This document shows, piece by piece, positions 1-5,646 of a DNA stretch of 7,424 nt. The notes under the pieces are model-generated. The model ran no database searches. It was not told the DNA's origin and saw only the letters and a program-made list of their open reading frames with translations. The position numbers and the translations under genes were made by a program. Positions within the stretch are counted from its first letter, which is position 1; each line of letters opens with the position of its first letter. The stretch comes from an uncultured Phycisphaerales bacterium (GTDB lineage: Bacteria > Planctomycetota > Phycisphaerae > Phycisphaerales > UBA1924): positions 1-7,424 of the forward strand of contig CALMQD010000180.1 in assembly GCA_937871415.1 (NCBI GenBank), read 5' to 3'.

Positions 1-157
1 TCAGCAGGCGCGGCGCCTCGCCCCCCTCGATGATCGAGTTGATCTCTTCCCCGATCTGCTGGATGTTCGCCTCGTCGAGGATGTTGCGGTCAACGAACTC
101 CACCTGGGTGATGTTGTTCTGCTGACGGACTTTGAGCCTGGAACCGCCGGTCGTCAT
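1..157 (-). CDS. STAS-domain anti-sigma factor antagonist, N-terminal part (cut by window edge)
   Basis: Fifty-two codons are present, starting MTTGGSRLKV and running through VEFVDRNILDEANIQQIGEE; the rest lies before position 1. This looks like the opening of a STAS domain: a first beta strand (NNITQVEF), a short strand with FVDRNILDE, then the first amphipathic helix (ANIQQIGEEINSIIE). STAS proteins of the SpoIIAA/RsbV type bind an anti-sigma kinase when unphosphorylated and so release a sigma factor. The phosphorylatable Ser/Thr normally sits further on, outside the window, so I cannot say whether this copy is regulated that way. The start is supported by a GGAGG 8 nt upstream. The gene is on the same strand as the upstream secretin gene but is separated from it by a terminator, so it is probably a separate unit. 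The family call rests on the N-terminus alone. Confidence 0.75.
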   Translation of the reverse strand, partial: MTTGGSRLKVRQQNNITQVEFVDRNILDEANIQQIGEEINSIIEGGEAPRLL

Positions 158-165
158 CGAGCCTT

Positions 166-170
166 CCTCC
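166..170 (-). promoter_or_regulatory. Shine-Dalgarno site of the STAS gene
   Basis: GGAGG on the minus strand, followed by an 8-nt spacer (AAGGCTCG) and ATG at 157. It is the strongest ribosome binding site in the window and fixes the start of the STAS gene. It directly abuts the hairpin at 171-197. Confidence 0.8.
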
Positions 171-197
171 GCGCCGGGCGGCGATCGCCGCCGGCGC
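171..197 (-). other. GC-rich hairpin abutting the STAS ribosome binding site
   Basis: The arms GCGCCGG (171-177) and CCGGCGC (191-197) are perfectly complementary. They enclose a palindrome with a GCGATCGC core, so the RNA could form an 11-bp stem with one bulged base and a GATC tetraloop. The hairpin lies between the proposed -10 (209-214) and the Shine-Dalgarno site, and touches the latter. It could modulate ribosome access or transcript stability. The inverted repeat is directly visible; any function is inference. GC-rich palindromes are common in such genomes. Confidence 0.45.
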
Positions 198-208
198 CCT
201 GTCGCCTC

Positions 209-214
209 ACTATA
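209..214 (-). promoter_or_regulatory. Putative -10 element for the STAS gene
   Basis: TATAGT on the minus strand matches the sigma70 -10 consensus TATAAT at five of six positions. It stands out in a very GC-rich stretch. A transcript starting about 7 nt downstream would have a 5' leader of roughly 45 nt containing the hairpin at 171-197. No convincing -35 hexamer is present 16-18 nt upstream, where the sequence is GCCCGG-like, so the promoter may need an activator or another sigma factor. Confidence 0.4.
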
Positions 215-259
215 CGGACTCTTCCCGCCCCCGGGCGCTCCGGCCAGCCATCTTCTCAG

Positions 260-309
260 GAAACAAAGCGGCCCGGAGCCTGCGCCCCGGGCCGCGTGAT
301 GCTTGTTTC
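260..309 (-). terminator. Intrinsic terminator downstream of the secretin gene
   Basis: A perfect 9-bp GC stem pairs GCGGCCCGG (268-276) with CCGGGCCGC (287-295) around a 10-nt loop. On the minus strand the stem is followed immediately by TTTGTTT (267-261), a U-rich tail. The outer segments GAAACAA (260-266) and TTGTTTC (303-309) are also complementary and could extend the structure. It lies about 90 nt past the secretin stop and upstream of the STAS promoter. It should therefore end the secretin transcript and separate it from the STAS gene. Confidence 0.75.
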
Positions 310-313
310 ACCC

Positions 314-334
314 GCCGGGGGTCAAGGCCCCGGC
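314..334 (-). other. Second hairpin between the secretin stop and the terminator
   Basis: GCCGGGG (314-320) and CCCCGGC (328-334) form a perfect 7-bp stem with a 7-nt loop, about 50 nt past the secretin stop. There is no T-run after it on the minus strand, so it is unlikely to terminate by itself. It may stabilise the 3' end of the message or assist the downstream terminator. The remaining bases of the gap (335-383) show only GC-rich low-complexity sequence. Confidence 0.35.
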
Positions 335-383
335 CTTTCCCGGCCCGCCGGCGGCGGTTCCCGCTCGGCACACCCCCCCGCGC

Positions 384-3300
384 TCACTGGCGCAGGAAGT
401 TCAGACCCGACCGGACCGAGTCCGACAGGCCCGGGTACGCACGCTCCTCCTGCTCGTTCTGGATGATGACCGTCGGCTTGAGCAGGATGAGCAGCGTCTG
501 CTCTTCCTTGCTCTCGACGCGGTTGGTGAAGAAGCGGTTGAGGATCGGGATCTTCGACAGGACCGGCACGCCCGACTCGACCTCGAGCTCGGTGATGAGC
601 CGCTGGCCGCCCAGCAGGATCGTCCCTTCATCCGGCACCGTCACCGTCGTGCGGACGCGCGTCACCGTCACCGTGGGCAACTGGATGAACGCGCCGGTGT
701 CCGCCGAGTTCACCAGCTGGCCGCCGGCAACCGCCGTCACGCGCTGCTCGGCGAAGTCGTCGATGCGCGCCACGCCCGCGTCGACCGTCAGCGTCACGTA
801 CCGCCGATCGGCCGAGATCACACCCTCGACCAGCAGCGTCACGCCCTCCGACGCCACGCTCGTCGTCGGGTCGAAGCCGACGGCCGAGTCGCTCGTCACG
901 GGCTGCAGGTCCGACACGAACGCCTGCTGCGTCACGACGTAGATGTTCGCCGTCTGGCCGTTGGTGAAGGTCAGCCGCGGCGCCGTGAGGTTCACCGTGC
1001 GCTGGTCGGCCTGCGTCGCCTGCACGAGGAAGTCGACCTGGATGTCGTCGAGGAACTGGCCCGCGATGCCCAGCGCCGGCGCCTGGTTCAGGATGCCCGT
1101 CGCGAAGTCCCCCTGCACGAGCGAGTTCACGATGCCCAGCGAGTTCTGCTGGCCTCCCACCGGCGACCAGCCGCGCGGGTTCACCACGTTCTGCCCGCGC
1201 GTCGCCGCCTCGCCCGGGTCGTTGAAGTCGCCGTCCTGGTTGAGGTCGACGGCGTTGCGCCCCGGCAGCTGACGCTGCAGGCCGCGCCGGCCGCCGTTGG
1301 CGTCCGACGAGAAGTCGAAGAAGTCGCCCGACTGCGCGAACTGGTCGGTCGCCCGCGCCGTGCGCACCTGGTTGTTGTTCGCGTTGAACACGATGTCGAG
1401 GTCGAAGCCGATCTGCTCGAACCAGTTCTGGTTCACCAGCAGGAACTTCGTCTCGACGTTGATCTGCATGTTGCGGATCTCGCGCAACTTGCTCAGGAGC
1501 CCGACGATCTCGCGGTGGTTCTTCGGCGTGTTCGTGATGATCAGCGAACTGTCCAGACGCTGCAGCTCGCCCGTCTCGCCGCCGCGGTCACGCCACCCGT
1601 CCCGGTCCACGTTGTCCTGGATGATGTCGATGATCTGCTGGGTCCGCTCCTCGCGCGTCGGACGCGGGTCGGCGCCGGTGCCCTGCGCGCCCTGGCCCGT
1701 GAACGGGCTCCGCCCCGTGCCGCCCTGGCCCTGGCCCAGGACCGACTGCAGGTCGATCTGCGGCACCTCGCGGAAGTTCGGGATGTCCAGCAGCAGGTCG
1801 TCGATCTGGTAGATCACCAGCGACCGGTGCTGGCGCAGCGCCTGGTCCGACGCGATCGTCAGGATCCCCTGGTCCACCGCCCACGCCGCCTTCTGGTACG
1901 GGTCCTGGCTCACCTTGCCCATGATCCGGTCCAGCAGCACGTTCAGCGGCAGCGCCGACAGCTTCAGGTTCACCTGCGTGTCCTGATCCACCCCCACCGT
2001 CTGCAATGACTCCCAGTCCACGTCCAGCGGCACGTTCGTGATCGTCCGCACGAACTCCACCACGTCCGCGAACCGGTTGCCGTTGAACTCCACCGGCATC
2101 TTCGTGTTCTGCAGCTGCGCCAGGATCCGCCGGTTCTCCGGCGCGTCCACGTACGCCGACTGCTCCCCGCGCGTCGCCGTCTTCTCCGGCCAGTTGTCCG
2201 GGAACTCGATCACGCCCGAGATCGGGATCGTCGCGTTCTCCGCGTCCAGCGTCAGCTTCGCGTGTCCGAAAGCCTTTTCGGCCTGGATCTGGTTGAACGT
2301 CGAGTAGATCACGATGTCGCGCAGGATGTCCTTGAGCAGGAGCGCCGTCGGGTTGTTCGGGTCCAGGAACAGCACGTCGTCCACGACCTTCAGCGCGTCG
2401 TCGTACTTCCGCTCGGCCTGCAGCGCCCGGATGCGGTCGATGCCCTCGTTGATCTTCCGCTCACGCTCCGTCGCGCGGTTCTGCTCCGCCATCCGCGCCT
2501 TCTCGGCACGCTCGCGGTCCGCCTGCTCGCGCGTCTGCGCCTCGATCTGGCGCCCGCGCTCGTCGATCTTCACCAGCGCCTCGTCGACCTGGCGCATGAA
2601 GTTCTCGTTCTCGCCCTCCGAGAACGCGCTCCGCCCGCCGGTCGCCACGATCCGCGCCCGCGCCGCCAGGTCACGCGCCTTGGTCACGTCCCCCGCCGCC
2701 AGCGCTTCCTGCGACTGGCTCATCAGGTTGTTGAACTCCGCCGTCACCTGCTGACGCACCAGCGACTGGTTCTGCTCCACCGCCGCGCCCAGCCCGCGCG
2801 AACTCTGGTCGTCCAGCCGCGCCCGCGCCTCGTTCATCTGGCGCTCCGCTCGCGCCACCTCGTCCGCCGACAGGTACTGCCGGTACGACGACGTGCACAG
2901 GCCGTACTTCTCCACCGCCTCGCGGTACCGCGCGGCGTTGAACGCCTGGTCCGCCTGCGCCAGCGTCGCCTGCGCCTCGGCACGCATCGCCGCCTGGATC
3001 ACCTCGCTCGTGTTCGGCTGCTCCGGCGCCGGCGTCGGGGCCGGCTGCCCCGCGGGCTCGGGCGCCGGCGATGCCGGCTGCTCCTGAACATCCGCCCCCG
3101 TCAGCGTCACACCCTCGCTCGGCTGCTCCGGCTCCGGCTCCGGCGGCGTCGGCTCGCCCGCCGGCTCGTTGCCCTTGCGCACCGTCCCCGGCTGCATCGA
3201 CGCAAGCCCCGCCTCGCCCGCGACGTTGAACGCCGTGCCCCGCGAGTTCTCGATATCCAGGATCTTGAGCTGGTACCCCTCCAGTTCCTGCACCTGCTGC

Positions 3301-3929
3301 GCAGTCAGTTCCACGCCCGAGCGCAGCACCGTCAGCACCGCACCCTTCGCCGACGCGTACCGCTCCGCCGCAAAGTCCGCCTGCGCCTGCTCGATCAGGC
3401 CCGGCACCAGCGGCGTCAACTCATTGCGGCGCGCCTGGATGTCCCCCAGCGCCTTCTCCGCACGCTCCTCCTGCGTCGGCGTCAGGTTCCCCCGCGCCGC
3501 CACCGCGTTCGCGTGACGCTCCGCCTGGCGCAGCTCGCCGATGCTCAGGAAGTACTCCGCCCGCTGGAGGCTCACCTCCACCGGGTCGCTCGTCCGGACC
3601 TTCACGTCGATCTCGCGCAGCAGGCTCAGCCCCGCGCTCTGCTCCTCGTCGCTCAGGTCGTGAATCTTGTTCGTCCGCACCAGTTCATCCAGCAGCGCCC
3701 GCGCATGGATCAACTTCCCCTGCTTGTACAGGTCGCGCGCCTCCCCCACAACGCCCCCAACGTCGCGACTCGTCGATCCCGTGATCGGGGTGTTGGCCGG
3801 CTTGCCATCGGAGAGGCCCGACGCCGTCCCCGCCGCCTGGGCCAGGGCCCCGGCTGAACACATCGACGCGGAAACAGCCAGAGCGGCGGCGAATGCCCGC
3901 GAGTTCAACACCAATCGTTCTGTCGGCAT
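384..3929 (-). CDS. Large TPR-containing secretin (GspD/PilQ superfamily) outer-membrane channel protein
   Basis: This 1181-residue protein should form an outer-membrane ring for type II secretion, type IV pili or a related export route. Residues 1-30 are a signal peptide, with probable cleavage after ALA at 28-30. TPR-like helices fill about 55-225. A Pro/Glu/Ala-rich linker follows at 253-308, then TPR-like and highly charged coiled-coil sequence at about 310-545. Residues 606-695 resemble an N0/STN domain (VNLKLSALPLNVLLDRIMG, then GILTIAS). N1/N3-like segments follow to about 820, split by a Gly/Gln-rich stretch at 731-757. The secretin domain spans about 824-1152. Its hallmark motif is VPDEGTILLGGQ (1098-1109) followed by VPVLSKIPILNRFF (1121-1134) and LLILLKPTV (1146-1154). 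It is much longer than typical GspD or PilQ (about 650-750 residues). ATG 3929 was chosen because it gives a proper signal peptide and has GGAG 9 nt upstream. No partner secretion genes are nearby, so the exact system is unknown. Confidence 0.9.
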   Translation of the reverse strand: MPTERLVLNSRAFAAALAVSASMCSAGALAQAAGTASGLSDGKPANTPITGSTSRDVGGVVGEARDLYKQGKLIHARALLDELVRTNKIHDLSDEEQSAGLSLLREIDVKVRTSDPVEVSLQRAEYFLSIGELRQAERHANAVAARGNLTPTQEERAEKALGDIQARRNELTPLVPGLIEQAQADFAAERYASAKGAVLTVLRSGVELTAQQVQELEGYQLKILDIENSRGTAFNVAGEAGLASMQPGTVRKGNEPAGEPTPPEPEPEQPSEGVTLTGADVQEQPASPAPEPAGQPAPTPAPEQPNTSEVIQAAMRAEAQATLAQADQAFNAARYREAVEKYGLCTSSYRQYLSADEVARAERQMNEARARLDDQSSRGLGAAVEQNQSLVRQQVTAEFNNLMSQSQEALAAGDVTKARDLAARARIVATGGRSAFSEGENENFMRQVDEALVKIDERGRQIEAQTREQADRERAEKARMAEQNRATERERKINEGIDRIRALQAERKYDDALKVVDDVLFLDPNNPTALLLKDILRDIVIYSTFNQIQAEKAFGHAKLTLDAENATIPISGVIEFPDNWPEKTATRGEQSAYVDAPENRRILAQLQNTKMPVEFNGNRFADVVEFVRTITNVPLDVDWESLQTVGVDQDTQVNLKLSALPLNVLLDRIMGKVSQDPYQKAAWAVDQGILTIASDQALRQHRSLVIYQIDDLLLDIPNFREVPQIDLQSVLGQGQGGTGRSPFTGQGAQGTGADPRPTREERTQQIIDIIQDNVDRDGWRDRGGETGELQRLDSSLIITNTPKNHREIVGLLSKLREIRNMQINVETKFLLVNQNWFEQIGFDLDIVFNANNNQVRTARATDQFAQSGDFFDFSSDANGGRRGLQRQLPGRNAVDLNQDGDFNDPGEAATRGQNVVNPRGWSPVGGQQNSLGIVNSLVQGDFATGILNQAPALGIAGQFLDDIQVDFLVQATQADQRTVNLTAPRLTFTNGQTANIYVVTQQAFVSDLQPVTSDSAVGFDPTTSVASEGVTLLVEGVISADRRYVTLTVDAGVARIDDFAEQRVTAVAGGQLVNSADTGAFIQLPTVTVTRVRTTVTVPDEGTILLGGQRLITELEVESGVPVLSKIPILNRFFTNRVESKEEQTLLILLKPTVIIQNEQEERAYPGLSDSVRSGLNFLRQ

Positions 3930-3938
3930 TTCGAGCTT

Positions 3939-3942
3939 CTCC
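3939..3942 (-). promoter_or_regulatory. Ribosome binding site of the secretin gene
   Basis: GGAG on the minus strand, 9 nt before ATG 3929. It decides the start in favour of this ATG over in-frame starts further upstream as far as 4193, since the residues encoded there (Arg/Gly/Pro-rich) would bury the signal peptide. Confidence 0.7.
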
Positions 3943-3944
3943 GT

Positions 3945-3991
3945 ACGCAAGGACGGGGGACCGTCGGCTCCAGGCAGTTGGGCCCTTGCGT
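3945..3991 (-). other. Leader stem-loop next to the secretin ribosome binding site
   Basis: CCTTGCGT (3984-3991) and ACGCAAGG (3945-3952), as read on the plus strand, are perfect 8-bp complements. The enclosed segment carries a competing smaller hairpin, GACGG (3952-3956) with CCGTC (3961-3965) around a 4-nt loop. The two share bases at 3952, so they partly exclude each other at full length. The structure ends 2 nt from the GGAG. This could be a translational control element; I recognise no known riboswitch class. Confidence 0.4.
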
Positions 3992-4032
3992 TGCCAGTTG
4001 CGCCTGTCCAGGTCCGCGGGTTCCTGCTGTCA

Positions 4033-4068
4033 GTGGTTTTCGACCACTTCGGGCCTCTTTGACCACTT
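4033..4068 (-). repeat. Clustered GTGGTC-type boxes in the secretin leader
   Basis: On the plus strand GACCACTT occurs exactly twice, at 4042-4049 and 4061-4068, 19 bp apart. A near copy in inverted orientation (AGTGGTTT, 4032-4039) pairs with the first to give GTGGT-TTTCG-ACCAC (4033-4047). Two direct repeats and one inverted half-site within 37 bp could be a protein binding array or part of a leader fold. The repeats are observed; the role is inferred. Confidence 0.4.
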
Positions 4069-4164
4069 TCCAGAACCCGCTCCCGTCTCAGACGCTCCAA
4101 TCGGCCGAATGTGCCCGCCCCGTCCCTCGTGGAAGGAGCCAAAGGGTCACCCGGACCGGTTCGC

Positions 4165-4193
4165 AAGATAGTGACCGCCCTTCGGGAACGCAA
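4165..4193 (-). promoter_or_regulatory. Putative sigma70-type promoter of the secretin gene
   Basis: On the minus strand a -35-like TTGCGT (4193-4188) is followed by exactly 17 nt and then a -10-like TATCTT (4170-4165). The most conserved consensus positions are met: TTG in the -35, and TA plus the final T in the -10. The predicted start is near 4158. The -10 is bracketed by inverted half-sites GTGACC (4171-4176) and GGTCAC (4145-4150), which could serve as an operator. Judged by eye only. Confidence 0.5.
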
Positions 4194-4204
4194 ATCCGCC
4201 GCGC

Positions 4205-4214
4205 CGAAATTTCG
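4205..4214. promoter_or_regulatory. 10-bp AT-centred palindrome upstream of the secretin promoter
   Basis: CGAAATTTCG is a perfect palindrome and a small AT-rich island in GC-rich DNA. It lies about 12 bp upstream of the proposed -35, where an UP element or activator site could sit. It is also about 40 nt past the stop of the preceding gene, but lacks the T-run of a terminator. Function is unproven. Confidence 0.3.
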
Positions 4215-4252
4215 TGCCCTGCGTCAGTTGCCGCACAACCGACAGTCGCCGC

Positions 4253-5575
4253 CTACCCCAGCCAGCCCGCGTGCCACACACGCGATTCATCCACGCTCGC
4301 CTTCCCCTTCCCCGCTTCCTTCACCGCGCTCGTGAAACTCTCCGGACGGAGACGATCGCTCGTCAGCACATCCACGTACGGCTCCCCCTCCATCTCGTTC
4401 TGCGCCAGCAGCAGATCTGTAACAGCCTGTATCGCAAGGTCTTGCGCTGTACGAAGACTCTCGGCGCTCAGCAGCACCTCCGCGTAGCGCGTCGCCGCCA
4501 GCGCCTGAGCGCCCGCCGGAGTTCCCGCCTTGACACCCACCTCGCTGGATTGATCCCCGTTTGTAGGGGTTTTTGCGGACGATTTCTTCGGCCCCGCCTC
4601 CCCTGCGCCCGGCTTCTCCGCCCGCGCCTTCGCCGGTGCCTTCGGCTCGGGCGATGCGCCCTCCGCCTCGTCCTCGTCCTCTTCCGCCTCCGGCGCCTCC
4701 GCATCGGGCGGGTCCACCCGCACGATCACACGCCACCCGGTCGTCCCCAGCGCCGCCCCCTCCTCGTCCACGTTGGTGTCGGGGTTGATGTTGAGTTCCA
4801 GGTGCCACCCGTCCTGCAACTCCTCCACGATCTCGTCCGGGGTCAAGAGGTCCAGCCGGTCGTCCGGCGTGTCCAGCACACTCCGGTGCTCGTGCGTCAC
4901 CGAGTCCGCCCCCGCGATCTGGTCCACCTGCTCCAGGTCGAACGCCGCCAGCACCTGCTCGATCTTCTCGCGCATCGGCACCTCGGCCCGCACCGTCACG
5001 ATCTTGTGCTCATCGACGAAGATGTACAGGAACGGGTCCTCGCTCATCGCGCCGAACCCCACCAGCCCGTCCTCGTAGAAAAACCCCCGGTAGCGCCGGA
5101 TCGAATCGATGAACCGGTCCATCCCCAATAGGTCGTACGACACGTACGGATCGACCTCCCGATACTCGTCGTGCCCCAGCACATCGAGAATCGGATAGAA
5201 CCGCCCCGGCAACAGCGCGAACAGCGCGCGGCACAGCGACTCGACACGGTTCGCCGAGATCAGGATGTCGAACACATACCGATCCGGCCACTCCTCCCAC
5301 TCCGCGCCCGCACCCTCGGGGCCCAGCATCCCGCCGCCGCCGAGGATCTCTTCCTCCGACCGCTCACGCCCCCCCTGCTCATCCTCTTCCTCTCCCGCGC
5401 TGCCCCCAAGCCCACCCGCGCCGGTCGCTTCCCCCTCGCCCCCGTCCGCCGGTTCGAACGCGAGCGTGTACCCCGGCCGCGGCGTCATGTCCTCCACCGG
5501 GTACACACCCAGCGGGAACTGGAACCCGTCGATCTCCACACGCCCGACCGAACTGTCCACCTTGCATCGCGTCAC
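4253..5575 (-). CDS. Uncharacterised soluble protein with two low-complexity linkers
   Basis: I do not recognise this 440-residue protein. From GTG 5575 it reads MTRCKVDSSVGRVEIDGF. It has no signal peptide or membrane segment, so it is probably cytoplasmic. There appear to be three ordered blocks. Residues 1-42 are beta-rich. Residues 96-287 are mixed alpha/beta, with aromatic-rich stretches such as RYRGFFYEDGLVGFG and DPFLYIFVDEHKIVTVRAEVP, ending in GTTGWRVIVRVDPP. Residues 355-440 are mostly helical, with RTAQDLAIQAVTDLLLAQNE, and end in HAGWLG. Between them are a Gly/Glu linker (43-94) and a linker that runs from acidic (288-307) to Lys/Ala/Pro-rich (308-350). The ordered blocks use normal amino-acid composition, unlike antisense noise. 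The start is uncertain: GTG 5575 has no Shine-Dalgarno site but has TACAGT at -12 to -7, which would fit a leaderless start, and GTG 5560 is the next choice. The gene diverges from coaX. Confidence 0.75.
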   Translation of the reverse strand: MTRCKVDSSVGRVEIDGFQFPLGVYPVEDMTPRPGYTLAFEPADGGEGEATGAGGLGGSAGEEEDEQGGRERSEEEILGGGGMLGPEGAGAEWEEWPDRYVFDILISANRVESLCRALFALLPGRFYPILDVLGHDEYREVDPYVSYDLLGMDRFIDSIRRYRGFFYEDGLVGFGAMSEDPFLYIFVDEHKIVTVRAEVPMREKIEQVLAAFDLEQVDQIAGADSVTHEHRSVLDTPDDRLDLLTPDEIVEELQDGWHLELNINPDTNVDEEGAALGTTGWRVIVRVDPPDAEAPEAEEDEDEAEGASPEPKAPAKARAEKPGAGEAGPKKSSAKTPTNGDQSSEVGVKAGTPAGAQALAATRYAEVLLSAESLRTAQDLAIQAVTDLLLAQNEMEGEPYVDVLTSDRLRPESFTSAVKEAGKGKASVDESRVWHAGWLG

Positions 5576-5581
5576 GCGCCC

Positions 5582-5587
5582 ACTGTA
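5582..5587 (-). promoter_or_regulatory. Putative leaderless -10 for the 440-residue protein gene
   Basis: TACAGT on the minus strand lies exactly at -12 to -7 if the G of GTG 5575 is +1. That is where a -10 (TANNNT) sits in leaderless genes. There is no Shine-Dalgarno sequence at normal spacing; the nearest purine run, GGAAG, is about 16 nt away. No -35 match is seen. It also supports GTG 5575 as the start. Confidence 0.35.
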
Positions 5588-5635
5588 GCGACTTCCGCCG
5601 CGCCGATGCGCTCTCGGCCCGCCGCCGCACGCGTG

Positions 5636-5641
5636 TACCCT
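5636..5641 (+). promoter_or_regulatory. Putative leaderless -10 for coaX
   Basis: TACCCT lies at -11 to -6 relative to the A of ATG 5647, and the bases between it and the ATG are pyrimidines (TCCCC) with no Shine-Dalgarno potential. The arrangement fits a transcript that begins at or next to the start codon. No clear -35 is present. Position-based inference only. Confidence 0.3.
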
Positions 5642-5646
5642 TCCCC

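Larger units (their letters stand above)
3930..4252 (-). other. Non-coding gap: promoter and long leader of the secretin gene
   Basis: These 323 bases lie between the stop of the 440-residue protein gene and the secretin ATG. From the promoter side they hold a 10-bp palindrome (4205-4214), a sigma70-like promoter (4165-4193), an inverted repeat across the -10 (GTGACC at 4171-4176 and GGTCAC at 4145-4150), and repeated GACCACTT boxes (4042-4068). A stem-loop (3945-3991) lies next to the ribosome binding site. If transcription starts near 4158 the leader is about 230 nt. One frame stays open through much of the gap, but its product is Arg/Gly/Pro-rich and unlike a protein. I see no clear terminator for the gene ending at 4253. 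Confidence 0.6.

Noticed and set aside
303..2009. Long plus-strand open frame antisense to the secretin C-terminal half
   Set aside because: The translation is an Arg/Leu/Val/His/Asp-rich run without domain structure, typical of antisense frames in GC-rich genes. It also runs through the terminator region.
2262..3857. Long plus-strand open frame antisense to the secretin N-terminal half
   Set aside because: Extreme Arg/Leu content and no recognisable fold; the opposite strand has a clear signal peptide and secretin motifs.
3840..3929. Possible lipoprotein signal in the secretin because of Cys24
   Set aside because: The residues before Cys24 (ASM) do not fit a lipobox, while ALA at 28-30 is a good signal peptidase I site.
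3930..4193. Upstream start at 4193 for the secretin
   Set aside because: It would add 88 Arg/Gly/Pro-rich residues in front of an obvious signal peptide and would place the start upstream of the predicted promoter -10.
4555..4574. CCCC-loop-GGGG followed by five Ts on the plus strand, like a small terminator
   Set aside because: Only a 4-bp stem, it lies inside the minus-strand coding region, and there is no plus-strand gene for it to terminate.
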